64,000 bases of DNA from Galerina marginata. Lineage: Eukaryota; Basidiomycota; Agaricomycetes; Agaricales; Galerinaceae. Of this stretch, positions 48,919-59,660 are shown in pieces (position 1 is the stretch's first letter; each line of letters starts with the position of its first letter). The notes beneath the pieces are model-generated. The model was not told the DNA's origin and did no database searches. It worked only from the letters and a program-made list of their open reading frames with translations. Both the position numbers and the translations under genes were made by a program. The stretch covers positions 186,001 through 250,000 of the forward strand of contig JAECYW010000024.1 in assembly GCA_023014335.1 (NCBI GenBank), read 5' to 3'.

Positions 48919-51900
48919 TCAATTTCGAAGAAAATCGGATGGAGAGTACTGGAGGAAATCGACGATGGCATGGTTCATTTGACGTACAAGCTGGGGGGCA
49001 GCTCCAGTGAGTTTGATTTTTTTTCGCCATTTGAGTCTCGCAAGTGGTTGACGAGATGCGCTCCTGGCCTGCTTAAGCCGACGAATAAACCAAGATTCAC
49101 ATTCGGGATTCCAATGTCCGACATTGAGGCCGGAGACAAGCCAGGCTTGCTCGGCCGGGAACCAGGAGTAGTAACCGACTTGATCTGAAGAAAAGGTGGT
49201 GAATAACAACAAAAAAGGAAAAAACCTGAAAATCGCACTTCTTGTTCCAGTAGCTTGCATGTAGGTTCCAACGAGGAAGTCTCTGACTTCCAGGGACAAG
49301 CCGTCATCCACATAGATCTCGTCGCCACACAGAAAAACATCTTGATTGCCCTGAAGCGCATCCTGAGAAGGGCCAGCGAGGATAGCAGAGACAGGGATGG
49401 CTTCTCTACCGAGACGTGCAATGACACCACCAATGGAGAGGGCACGACGGGCATTGCAGCGACTATCAAAATATCTGTCCCTGACGTCAGCATAATGCGC
49501 ATAGTCCGCTGCATCATAAATGTAGTTGGCCGGACGCTTTCCAAGTGGGCTTCTCCAAGAAGAAATTCTCGGACGAGGGGGTCGCGATGCCAATCGCTGA
49601 AGAGTGCGGAATTCTATCCCATGCACCACAAGGTATTCGGCCAGCTCATATGGATCAGGGCCAAATCCCCGACGTACACATTCGAGGGCAATCTGTGGTG
49701 ATACCGCAAGAATCCAAGGAGGGCACTTCTTGGGTTCAAGCCCGCGAGGATGAAGCAGGCAGTGAACCTTTTGGTCAAGGTGAACTACCTGGAGGCGAAA
49801 ATGAGAGCTGAGCATTTTACCGATCGACTCGAAATTCCCTGGATTGATATCCCAATAGTGAGGAGGGATTTCGTGAAATGGGGTCCTGGCAGTGATCAGC
49901 AAGTTAAGGAAGTCTTGTATGCTTTGCCTGTTTCGCCGAGACCCTGAATCCAGGTGCTGGCCACCCACGGCACGGCACACGTTCGTCCAATTCTTGATGA
50001 CCACCGGTATCACTTTGCCCGTGTAGTCCGAGCTATCATAGGAGTACCCATAGCGGTAATACACTAGGTCCTCTATAAATTCGTCCTCTGGCGGACATTC
50101 CTCGAGTTCGACGATGGGAAGGCGATTCAGGACATCTTGCTTTGAAAGTTCGAACAATTCATCAGATTCCATCTCGACGTCCTCCTTACGACTCTGCCTC
50201 AGTATCACCGGCGTCTCGTCGTCTGAGTCTGAGTCTTCATCCCCAGTGTCCATCCCCTCGTCCAGCATCTCAGCGTCTGGGGCTCTGTCCCCAATATCCA
50301 TCTTGTCGTCGTCGTCTTCCACTACAGGAAGTCGTCCACGCCCAACTGGCGAAGACGGCAATTGCAGCAGATTAGGCTGAGGGGGGGAGGAGAGTTGACG
50401 AGGTATCTGGCGAGGAGGGGACAGCTCACGAGGAAGTGAAGGGTCGGGAGGAGGAGACCTGCGAGGAGAAGGCTGACAAATGGGCGACAACTGGCGAGGA
50501 GGAGGCGACGGCTGGCGAGGAGGAGGCGACGGCTGGCGAGGAGGAGGCGACGGCTGGCGAGGAGGAGAAGGCTGGCGATGAGGAGAAGACTGGCGAGGGG
50601 GAGAAGGCTGACAAGGAGAAGGCTGGCAAGGAAGCGAGGGCTGAAGAAGAGGTGGTGGCTCGCGAGCAGGCTGACGAAGGGACGACTGGTTGTGAGCGGG
50701 CGAAGGCCGACGAACAGGCGACGGCTTGCGAGCAGGCGAAGGCTGACGAAGAGGCGATGGCTCGCGAGCAGGCGAAGGTCGACGACAAGGTGATGGCTTC
50801 CGACGACGCGACGAACGAGGTCCGAAAATGTCTGAATTGTCGTCAGAGTCGGACTGTGACTCAACTGGTTCCTCAAAGTCAGAACATAAGTCAAACTCGT
50901 CTTCGAATGAGTTATACTTGATTTCTCTTGACGAGTAGTCTTCCCAGACAAGCCCAATCTTATTGCGAAGAATTGCTTCTCTTATGCGAAAGCCCTTCGC
51001 GCCTCTTTCGACCCATCTATAGGCCCTGGGACCTTTTTTCGACGGGGTTTCCTTCTTCAGATTCTTAGTTTGGCGTGCTATACGACTCCGCTTGGCTTGG
51101 ATCGTTTCTGTCGCCTCGATTTTCTTGGCTTCAGCAGCCCGCCTAGCAAAGAAAGCCTCCATGGTTTCACCCGGCTTCTGGCCACTATGAGGTTCAACTG
51201 GTGGGAATCCTGGTGGTATTACCGGTGGTGGAGGCACTGGAGGCAGTGGTGCACGTGGATCTCTAACAGTTGGATTCGGTTTGAAGTGGGAAGCCCAGGT
51301 GCCAGCAACATCGGCGAAGGGTTTGGTGCCCCAGTAAAAGTATAGAGGAAGTTTCAGCTTGATCATGTAAGGAATCAAATTGCGCCATCGGCATTGAGGG
51401 ATATCAATGATGGCTCCATTACGAGCGACGGTATGATCGAATACTCCAACCCCGGACTCTTCGAGTTCTGCTGCCCACGCGGGATGAGGCTTCGACCTGG
51501 AAGCTTCGAGCAAGTCGGCGACGGTTTGAGGGGCCCAAGAATCTCCACAAGCCTGAAGTAGGCCGATCAAAAAAGAGGTGTAGGCCATGTACAGGACAAA
51601 TCCAGCAATTGAGTCCTTGGCCACAGCCAAGGCAGCCTCCTTAGTTTTCTGCGTGTCAAAGTACCCGTACGCACTAGGCTTCTTTGGGGGGGTCCACAAG
51701 CATTTAATCTCAGGATGCTTCTCCTTGAAAAGTGTCAGGAGGGCATCGGCCGTGGAGTATAACGTTCGCTCGAATACTTTCCACTCCTTCCCGGTGTCGT
51801 GCGGGAGGTGCCATCCGACGCTACCTTTCACGAGCCTGTGAGAATCAAAGTTTGCGAATCGCGACATAAGGGGACCGATTAAGGGCGATGTGGGAACGAA

Positions 51901-52168
51901 AGGGAGGTACGGATATCTGTCGTCAGCCCAATAGTGAAAGCACATATTGACAGGACGAGGCTCCTGGGCAAGTGGGTCGCGAGGAGGGAGGGGCAACCTG
52001 AGGGCATCCATTGTGGGGGACGTGTACCGATCGTTCTCGACAAAAAAATCAGCAGAGCGACTGGAATACAGGTGATAGTATTCCAGAGGCTTGGCTTCAT
52101 CGTAAAAGGCTGAAAAAAGGTTATAAGACGGTGTCACTGAACAAAATGATCGTGGTATACTTACACAT
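48919..52168 (-). CDS. 1046-residue lineage-specific Pro/Ser-rich protein
   Basis: Minus-strand exons 52168-52165, 52109-49239 and 49184-48919. Exon 1 is only ATG plus one base (context CCACCATGT), then a 55-nt GTAAGT...TTTTCAG intron. The second intron (54 nt, GTGCGA...TTCAG) removes an otherwise open stretch of low-complexity Phe/Leu codons. The N-terminal 350 residues are globular, with many aromatic residues (WADDRYPYLPFVP, GWHLPHDTGKEWKVFERTL). A lysine-rich stretch, RGAKGFRIREA and an acidic segment follow. Then come about 150 residues of PSP-R/C-RQP repeats and acidic blocks, and a C-terminal domain of about 350 residues ending near MNHAIVDFLQY. The layout matches a large uncharacterised protein that agaric genomes carry in several copies. 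No catalytic motif is recognised. Confidence 0.8.
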
Positions 52169-52238
52169 GGTGGACTGGAGCAGTAGCAGAAAGTTCGGCG
52201 CGTAGGAGATCGAGCTGGGACAACAGGCGATGCTTGAA

Positions 52239-52520
52239 ACGCGATCTCAGTGTGTCCAAACACAAAAGAGAGGGCGGCAGGGAAGTCTCCAAAGGTTGAA
52301 ACACGGCCAACGCGATCTCAGTGTGTACAAACACAAAAGAGAGGCGGCAGGCAGCTGGCTAAGCGCGATCTCAGTGTGTCCAAACACAAAAGAGAGGGCG
52401 ATGGGGCTGCCGGCAACACTCCAGATGGGAAAGAGAGGGCGGCAGGCGTTGGCGAAGCGCGATCTCAGTGTGTACCAACACAAAAGAGAGGGCGATGTGG
52501 CTGTCAGCAACACTCCAGAT
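52239..52520. repeat. minisatellite upstream of the 1046-residue gene
   Basis: Four copies of GCGATCTCAGTGTGT followed by CAAACACAAAAGAGAG-GCG occur at about 52240, 52310, 52368 and 52459. A longer companion (CAACACTCCAGATGGGAA) is present twice. The array lies directly upstream of the 52168 start codon. Confidence 0.7.
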
Positions 52521-52799
52521 GGGAAGGACGGCGTAAGGACGGCGGACGGACGGCGAGAAGTTATAGGAGGCTGAAATGAAGAAAGTCGTCAGTAAAAGAA
52601 AAAGGGCAGGCGATGGTACTTACTTTGAGGCGGGTTGTTGGTGGTTGGACTTGGTGGCTAGAGACTTAAGAGTTGAAACTTGAGGCGCGTTTGTTTGTTT
52701 GTAATTTGTGATGAAGAGATGGTCGTGCCAAACATTGGCGGCCTTGGAATTATTTCGCCCAAGTTAGATGGCACTCATCAGTACTCAACTCACGAAGAC

Positions 52800-53275
52800 A
52801 GCGACGGTCCTACAGATTGCTCTGAGGACTGTCGCTTGAGGTCCTCTCTCAACAAACCGCTGCCTCACTGTCCTCCACGACGCCCACTGCTCTGCGCAAC
52901 GCCGACGGTACTCGAAGCTCCACTACGCGACGGTCCTACAGATTGCTCTGAGGACTGTCGCTTGAGGCCCTCCCTCAACAATCCACGACACTCACTGTCC
53001 TCCGCCACGACCACGGTTCTCCACGACGCCGGTCCTCGAAGCTCCACTACGCGATGGTCCTACAGATAGCTCTGAGGACTGTCGCATGAAGAAGGCCTCA
53101 ACACTCCACGACGCCGCCGATGGTCCTTCAGATTGCTCTGAGGACTATCGCATAAACACGGCCCTCGAAACTCCACGATGCCGCCCATGGTCCTACAGAT
53201 CGCTCTGAGGACTATCGCATGAACAATACACGCCGCCGCCGATGGTCCGGGATTGCCATGAGGACTGCCTCGACT
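52800..53275 (+). repeat. tandem repeat with GATTGCTCTGAGGAC core
   Basis: GGTCCTACAGATTGCTCTGA followed by GGACTGTCGC recurs with substitutions at about 52805, 52932, 53055, 53121 and 53189, with a degenerate sixth copy near 53242. Spacing falls from about 125 to 65 bp. Confidence 0.7.
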
Positions 53276-53572
53276 ACGATACCACTTGATTCACCGACTT
53301 GCCCTGAGCCCCCGTTGTGTCTGCCAAATTTCACCTCGGATTGGTTTCCGTTTTGCAATGCTTCTGGCGCTTTATATATACCGTCTTCTCCGTGAACGTA
53401 AGTTGTTTTCGTCTTTTGTTTTTGGTCTTTTTGCTCATTTCTACTCTAAGTCTTGGGCGATCCCTTGGTCATCTGTTAACGCCCTTATTTTCTTTCACTC
53501 CTGTTCTGGTAAGCATCATCGTATATTCAATCTCCAAGAATGTATCCTAATTCCTTCCCCCAGCCCCACCTC

Positions 53573-55111
53573 TCAGTCCCTTCTTATCTTCCCAGCGAAG
53601 ACCGACGTCGCATTGAGCCAAGACGTTACGTCGAACCACGAAGCCGCTGTCGCCTCGATTGTGGAACTAGACCCTGCTGTTCCCCGCAGCTTTGGTTGGA
53701 AGTCGAAGAAATATGCACAAGCAAAGACGACCATAAGGATCTTCCAAACGAGTTCGATCAAACCCATCACCTTCCACCCACTGTTGTTGCCAAGGGTATT
53801 TCCGTGGCGAGAAGGTGTCCATCGCCATAGGACGATTGGACTAGACCCAGACGCAGTCGAGGACGCCGAGGCTATGGATACCGCCCCATCGTTGTTATCG
53901 TGGGCCTGTCGTTTATCAGGCTCTATCCACTGCAATATGTGTTAGAAGACTTACCGCGATAGTCTCCGCACCTCCTTGTCGACTATGCTTCAGCTTGCGC
54001 AGCACTTTGCCTGTTTTACGATCGAAGATATAGACCTGGCCATGGTCGCTTCCGCCGACGATCGCATGCGAGCGGTCCACAAAAGCGACGCCCTTCGGGT
54101 GTGTCTTCAAGGGGTCTCCCGTCGATAGCGTCCTCACAAAGCTGCCCGTGTCGACTTTGTATATGTCGAAACCGTTCCCAACGTTGTCGATGACGCAGAG
54201 CCTACGTTCAAGGTCAACCGCCGCATTGCCGCTACGATCATGATTCTTAATTAGCTACCCGTCGTTGGGAACTTGCTGGGCGGACTCACATTTGGGAACC
54301 GAGCTGGTACTTCGAAAGGGTGGTCGCATCTTTTCCGCTGTACTTGTACCTGCAACGAGTTGAGCCAGCGGTGGAGATGACAGTGTTGAGCACTCACAAT
54401 CCCCCGTCGTAAAGCCCAAACACAAAAAGATCACGATTCGCATTGTCATCGAAGGCCACCGATTTCGGCACAATCTCCCTATTATCCTTATACGCTTTCG
54501 AATAGACGGGAACGAGTTGGCAATTGGCCGAATTGAACAACCAGACTTGGACGCATTTGTCGCGTGTGCAAGTCGCGATCCGTGTCTGATCGTTTCCAGT
54601 GATGTCGGCGGTGACACACAATATCTCACCACCCCTTGCAATACGGGTGGAAAACACTGCCTCAAATCGGGACTGGAACCTCTCGTCAGTGGGCGGCACC
54701 GTTACCAATTGGCGGACTTGCCTCGTTTGGGCGATGCTGGAGGAATACCATGAAGCCCAGTGCATTCCCATAGCATAAGGTGTCGAACGAGTCGTTCTTG
54801 CGTGTGATCCAGCACACACTAGAAACTTGGGCCCTCTCGTGATACGATTGCTGAGGGATATTGATTTCCTTGTACGTCTTTAGGTCCCATATCTTCACCC
54901 CGTCCGCACCTGTCCTCAATTTCAGCTCAATTTCAGTGGCAATCGTGGCGCGCTCACCTCCGCTTGCCATAAAGGCTCCAGTCGGTGAGAAGGCAATGCT
55001 GATCACCGGGCCGATATGACCGTGTAAGGTTGCCGTGGTTTGAAGACGTCGGGAAAAGATATCGGAGATCACTGTCGGTAGCATCGAGTTCAGGAAAGTG
55101 GCAGGAATCAA
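53573..55111 (-). CDS. WD40-repeat protein with C-terminal membrane segment
   Basis: Minus-strand exons 55111-54958, 54909-54749, 54672-54398, 54349-54290, 54231-53955 and 53905-53573 give 419 residues. WD motifs include LHGHIGPVISIAFSPTGAF then ADGVKIWDLKT (residues about 28-65), DKCVQVWLF and GGSDHGQVYIFDRKTGKVL. The last exon encodes a hydrophilic Ser-rich linker and one helix, WKILMVVFACAYFF, about 50 residues from the end. The propeller should face the cytoplasm as a scaffold anchored to a membrane. The family is common in agarics and has no assigned role. One junction is uncertain: a 76-nt intron (54748-54673) restores the frame, but without it the gene would carry a one-base frameshift there. 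Confidence 0.75.
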
Positions 55112-55261
55112 GTTAATGGGAGGCGCTTGAGCAGAGAGGGCAGGTTATATGACGATTTCCACCTTTGTTTCCATGAAGGACTGGTGCCACCGGTCACACT
55201 TCCAAAATCGGCCAAGCCGGCGAAGCGATGTTGTCTCCTTTGTCTGCTTTGTCGGCCTTGT

Positions 55262-55268
55262 TATATAA
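55262..55268 (+). promoter_or_regulatory. TATA box of the 259-residue gene
   Basis: TATATAA lies 100 nt upstream of the ATG at 55368. The leader between them contains several GCCCAC words. An in-frame ATG at 55269 touches the box and so is unlikely to be the start. Confidence 0.55.
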
Positions 55269-55367
55269 TTGCCCACCTACCAGGAGCCACCCATCGAAAC
55301 TGCCCACTCACAACGCCCACTCATCACTGCCCACCGACAACGTCGCCCACCACCTGTTATCCCACCG

Positions 55368-56253
55368 ATGGCCCCAAACGCTGACGGTTCATTCACCGAA
55401 CTTTCTCCTTTCTACACACCCGGTGCTCCGCCTCCTACCCTCCCAATTCCCATTGCTCAGACGGAAGTCGGAAAGCTCCACTCACCGAGCAAACTCCTTG
55501 CCCAAGAAGAAATTGGGCCCAAGTCCAAATCGCATCGTAACCCTGTGGCACGATTTCATCCTTATCCCAAGCCAACCTCCAGCAAGTCAACTCGTTTTGC
55601 ACGTCAGCGGTCTCAGACTCCCAAGACCAGCAGCACCCGCGCCACTACACCACGTGCTGTTAGTCCCTCCAGTGACGAGGGGTCAGTTTCTCATCCCACC
55701 GCCAAGGAAGGTGAAGGCTCTCTGCAGGGTGGATCTTCTGAGGAGGACGAGGAAGACGATGAAGATGAAGATGAAGATGAAGATGGCGATCTTATTCCGA
55801 AACCTGAGGGTGAGGCTGGGCGGCCAGGACGGGGCGGTTATAATTTAGAGGAGACTTTAGGTTGGGAAAAGAAAGATTTTCAACGGGTCAAGGTATGTGG
55901 TTGTCGTCGTCTTTCTTTCAAAGTTTTGTACTCATTTTTCGATAGAAATACGTGACTGAACTTATTGATAAAGACCTTAACACTTCCAAGAGCCTTGCGT
56001 CCCAGTCGATGGCCTCGGTAGTCGCCGTTCGGAATCAGGTACGTTAGCATCACTGTGTGCTTGGAATCCGACTGACAACAATACCTTCCAGGTTACAGAG
56101 CGTTTCCCGGTTCTGCGTAACTATGCTCAGTCCTGGCCTGCAACCGACTTCATTCGCCTCCGACTGAAATACACATCTGGACGCGCTCGTCACACGGTAA
56201 ATAAAGCTGATGCGAAAATCGGAAAGTTGTTGAGGAGTTCCTCTCGCAAGTAA
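55368..56253 (+). CDS. 259-residue lineage-specific protein (three exons)
   Basis: Exons 55368-55892, 55946-56038 and 56092-56253 join in phase. The first 110 residues are Pro/Ser/Thr-rich and basic, then comes an uninterrupted acidic block (EEDEEDDEDEDEDEDGD, about residues 125-145). The C-terminal third is a conserved domain: GGYNLEETLGWEKKDF, then KYVTELIDKDL and, in exon 3, ERFPVLRNYAQSWPATDFIR with RLKYTSGRARH. I recognise this domain from many uncharacterised agaric proteins, but it has no known function. The mix of a basic tail and an acidic run suggests a nuclear or nucleic-acid-linked role (inference). It diverges from the minus-strand WD40 gene, with about 250 bp between the two starts, so they may share a promoter region. 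Confidence 0.75.
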
Positions 56254-56486
56254 TTCCACTAGATTTCGCGCTACCTTTCGCGTCACCTTTTGACTACTCT
56301 GTATTATATTCACTCAGAAAGATTGTATTTTAAATTTGATTTATTTGTTACTTTTTAAACGTGCGATGAAATCATGCCTGAGATAATTGACGAATGTATT
56401 GGTTTATCATGATACAAGTATAAGAGACTAGGGAAAGAACGGGTCGCTACACTATCGCTGCCCCTCAGAGCGTAGAGATGGAGGTA

Positions 56487-57183
56487 CTAGTCTTTGGATA
56501 GGATGATGAAGACGTGGAAGAGGGTGATAGCCAGTATAACAATAGCAATAGAACTAGAACAAATGATTAATATCGAACGACCTTCCTCGACATTCTTGAC
56601 CTAAGAACTTAGTCATCAAAAGAACAAAACTGATAATGCGCGAGACTAACCTCAGTCTTTCTGGCATATCTAGCTTGTATGACGCCTACGTTATCGGCAA
56701 CTTGATGTATGAGAGCCCTCCTAGGAAGAATAATATGTTATAAGTCGAGCTCCGTGTCGCATAGAAATATGGGCTTACATCAACACCGCAACATGCGCCG
56801 TCACAGCGTCTTGCGGATTGTCCAGACTCTTATGGCGTCCATTTTCATCGACCATAGACACAAAGTACTGATGTCTGCTTCGAATCCCCATGCCCAGAAG
56901 GCTTCGGTTGACTTTGGCCGGATTACGTTGAGAGAACACAACAAATCGCTGCCTGTTGGTTGAAAGGCGAGAGATATCCACGGGAGCTCTGTCTGACAGA
57001 AGGAGCTCGACATCGAGTTTATCGTGATAGTAGGGTACATCGACGACCTTGTCCCTTTCATCATCAAAGGAAAAAAACAAGCCAGTGACCGGGGATCGCT
57101 GGAAGCATTATAAGCATAAGAAATGATATTGAGAGAAAACTATATACCTGGGTAGACACTTGGGTGGACACTTGGGTGGACAT
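56487..57183 (-). CDS. 179-residue tail-anchored membrane protein (four exons)
   Basis: Minus-strand exons 57183-57148, 57098-56779, 56720-56651 and 56600-56487. Exon 1 is almost only a repeat, MSTQVSTQVSTQ. The body has RSPVTGLFFSF, then DVELLLSD, ISRLSTNRQRFVVFSQRNPA, LLGMGIRSRHQYFVS and DENGRHKSL. This block is conserved among many agaric proteins that I know only as hypothetical. The last exon encodes SILIICSSSIAIVILAITL and a few more hydrophobic residues next to the stop, so the protein should be tail-anchored with its body in the cytoplasm. The start at 57183 is preferred because a TATTTAAA box sits 77 nt upstream; the in-frame ATG at 57252 would be only 8 nt from that box. Confidence 0.75.
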
Positions 57184-57259
57184 TGGTTGAGATACGTTTG
57201 AATGACGACTGGAGAACGGGATGGAAAGAAGGTGGAAGAGTGGCAAGGCCATGAAAGGC

Positions 57260-57267
57260 TTTAAATA
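57260..57267 (-). promoter_or_regulatory. TATA-like box of the tail-anchored protein gene
   Basis: Read on the minus strand, TATTTAAA lies 77 nt upstream of the ATG at 57183. Confidence 0.4.
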
Positions 57268-57539
57268 TCCAATCTGACGTCACGTGCCAACGAGCCAGAA
57301 TGGGTGCAGGAGGTGTTCATGCGACAAGGAGAAGGAGTTTCTTGACGAAGAAGCAAAGTTAAGAGGGTACGCAGTGAAAGCAGGAGGTCTGGGCGACTTG
57401 GCAAAACAATTTGTGATGCGGTTCTCGGAACAAATAGCATGAAAATCCGACCGTTGCAAAACCCTGGGGAGGCTGGAGGCTAAATATCCTGCAAGTTTTC
57501 ATCCGGAGCAATGACGTTCCAGATATTCAAGGCTGGCCA

Positions 57540-58090
57540 AAAAGTAGATCCCGCTTGGCAGCCCCCTGAGCTACCATGGGGACCAGGCCTGTTTGCTACG
57601 CCTAGTGAACTTGAGAGGAGAACGTAGGGAGGCGTGCAGGAGTGGACATTGTAAGATGTCTCGCTTGATAGTCCTCAGAGCAATCTTGAGGACCGAGACC
57701 ATTGTCCGTAATTGGGAGATTGGCCAGACAGTAGATCCCATTTGACAGTCCTCTGAGCTATCACGAGGACGGGGACTGTTTGCTAATCCTAGTGGACCTG
57801 AGAGGAGAACCTAGGGAGGGATAGAGGAGTCTTCATAGAAAAATATCTCGCTTGATAGTCCTCAGAGCAATCTTGAGGACCGAGACCATCGTCCGTAATT
57901 GGGAGATTGGCCAGACGGTAGATCCCATTTGACAGTCCTCTGAGCTATCACGAGGACGGGGACTGTTTGCTAATCCTAGTGGACCTGAGAGGAGAACCTA
58001 GGGAGGGATAGAGGAGTCTTCATAGAAAAATATCTCGCTTGATAGTCCTCAGAGCGATCTTGAGGACCGAGACAATCGCCTGTAGTTGGG
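57540..58090. repeat. three tandem copies of a 187-bp unit with GTCCTC/GAGGAC dyads
   Basis: GTAGATCCC starts at 57544, 57731 and 57918, a constant 187-bp period. Copies 2 and 3 are nearly identical; copy 1 is diverged. Each full unit contains two dyads: GTCCTCAGAGC with a downstream GAGGAC, and GTCCTCTGAGC with a downstream GAGGAC. The first is the reverse complement of the core of the 52.8-53.3 kb array. Confidence 0.8.
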
Positions 58091-58535
58091 ATATCGGACG
58101 AGAGGAGGAAATGAGCTGTCCAGGGTTTGTTTGGTGCAATCGTCTCACACAAATAAGCGCGTTACCTAATCAGATTTCCTCTCACAAATAAAACCTTGAC
58201 CCGGCAGTGTTCGACAGAAAAAAATAGAATTGCGACCGTAAATTAAATGAACAAAATTGTACAAAGTTACAAGTAAATAATGGGAACCAAACTGAACTGT
58301 GTGAATCATAAACCACGAACTTTTGCAGAGAAACCTATCAGAGAAAACTATTCCCTTGAATAAGTGAAGGGTAGAACTGAATGCAAAATAACATACCGAA
58401 TTAGTTGCGAAGAGGGCGCTGACTCGCCCTCCCCTTGACAAAGTTGAGCGTTCGAGGAAGCCTGCGACCCGGAAGCAAAAAGCTCTGCATAGCAAACCTA
58501 AAATTACAATCAGGACGAGAAAGAAGGAGATATAA
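58091..58535. other. intergenic, no gene recognised
   Basis: Only a minus-strand frame (58582-58166) that overlaps the end of the next gene in another phase. It is probably a shadow or 3' untranslated sequence. Confidence 0.4.
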
Positions 58536-59066
58536 TCAGCAAACGCACTGTTTGATAAACCAATCGGCCAACAGAGTATCACGCTCTCGCATGTTCAGGT
58601 ACGAATCGTCTCTCTTTCCCAGCCTCATCACCAGCGCATCGGACCGCAGGCGCGGAGTTCGGCACAAAAGATGTTTGACGCATCTATTAGGAGCGATGCG
58701 GGAATGTCGCTTGAAAAAGATGATGAAGCGATATGTGTGGTGACCCTCCTGTACGCTGACAGTGTAGCTATGGATCCACGACTGGCGAGCAGCGTCACCA
58801 AGGTGAATTTCGACAAAGGGTGTACGATGAATTTCGGCTTTGTCGTTGCTGTCAGGAAGAGGTGGGACGGTGAGCTGTCGAGTAAGGATGTCGACTTGTT
58901 GAGGTTTGGTATGCATGACGGATGGGCGCAAACGAGCAGGGTATAAGCGTCCTCGAAGATTGATGTTCTTTGTCTGGATGGCGGAATCAGTGGGACTTGA
59001 AGAGAAACTGATGAGTGTAAGACTTACACTTGGACTTTGAGCAATATAAAGACGAGTGTTGCCCAT
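58536..59066 (-). CDS. small lineage-specific protein (two exons, about 156 residues)
   Basis: Minus-strand exons 59066-59028 and 58967-58536 flank a 60-nt GTAAGT...CAAAG intron. The intron length is a multiple of three, so an unspliced 176-residue reading is also open. Recognisable pieces are PQQVDILTRQLTVPPLP, HRTPFVEIHLGD, ARQSWIHSYTVSVQEGHHT, RIAPNRCVKHLL and VMRLGKRDDSYLNMRERDT. I have seen this pattern in hypothetical agaric proteins that lie near relatives of the neighbouring genes. No catalytic motif or membrane helix is visible. The leader upstream of the ATG repeats the CGCCCAC words also seen before the 259-residue gene. Confidence 0.6.
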   Translation of the reverse strand: MGNTRLYIAQSPSVSLTLISFSSSPTDSAIQTKNINLRGRLYPARLRPSVMHTKPQQVDILTRQLTVPPLPDSNDKAEIHRTPFVEIHLGDAARQSWIHSYTVSVQEGHHTYRFIIFFKRHSRIAPNRCVKHLLCRTPRLRSDALVMRLGKRDDSYLNMRERDTLLADWFIKQCVC

Positions 59067-59437
59067 ATTGACTTGACGAATGAGTGGCAGAGCGTCGGGG
59101 GAGTGGGCGATGGAGGTGGGCGATCAAGTGGGCACAAGCTCCCTAATAAACGATTTGGCATCGGGAAAAATGAGTGGCGAAGACATAAAGGTCTTTGTCG
59201 GATGTAAGGCCAGTTTGGGGACGAAGTGGGCGCGAGGCATTCCAATATCGTGACGGAAAGAAAAGTCACGTCACAGAACCGCCTGAGGACTTTGTTTTGA
59301 TTTTGAGAAGGGGCGCGAGGCATTCCAAAGTGCTCGACGGCCTTGTTTCTATTTCAAGGGCCGATTTTCTTTGACTGGGTAATATCAGCGTGAAGTGCGC
59401 GCCACTGCCCCCAATACTCCTCTTGCGACAGACCACT
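59067..59437. other. divergent promoter region
   Basis: Separates the minus-strand small protein from the plus-strand coiled-coil gene. It holds GTGGGCG words (CGCCCAC on the other strand) at about 59104, 59117 and 59227, and two copies of GCGCGAGGCATTCCAA near 59230 and 59311. Confidence 0.5.
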
Positions 59438-59653
59438 ATGTACGAACGCCAGGAAGACCCCATGGATGACCGTCAGGAAGACCCAATGGAGGACCCAATG
59501 GAGGACCAAGACGACGACCATAACTTGAACGTTTCTCGGGCAGGAAGCGTGTATCTTGACGCTGAAGACCATAACTCGAACGCATCTCGGGCAGGAAGCG
59601 TGTATCTTGACGCTGACGACCATAACTCGAACGCCTCTCGGGCAGAAAGCGTG

Positions 59654-59660
59654 TGTCTTG
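59654..59660 (+). repeat. left target-site duplication TGTCTTG
   Basis: TGTCTTG directly precedes the element and recurs directly after it at 62750-62756. The duplication could be read as 8 or 9 bp because the element end itself is GTG. Confidence 0.75.

Noticed and set aside
50322..50957. Long overlapping frames opposite the Pro/Ser-rich part of the 1046-residue gene
   Set aside because: They are shadows of the repetitive codons of the real gene; translations are low-complexity in every frame.
53286..53945. 219-codon plus-strand ORF
   Set aside because: It lies antisense to the last exon of the WD40 gene and its downstream flank, and its product matches nothing, whereas the minus-strand exon joins in phase and carries a membrane helix.
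55269..55367. Upstream in-frame ATG of the 259-residue gene
   Set aside because: It sits directly after the TATA box, so it cannot lie in the transcript if that box is used.
58166..58582. 138-codon minus-strand hydrophobic ORF
   Set aside because: It overlaps the end of the 58536-59066 gene in a different phase and lies mainly in its 3' flank; no family resemblance.
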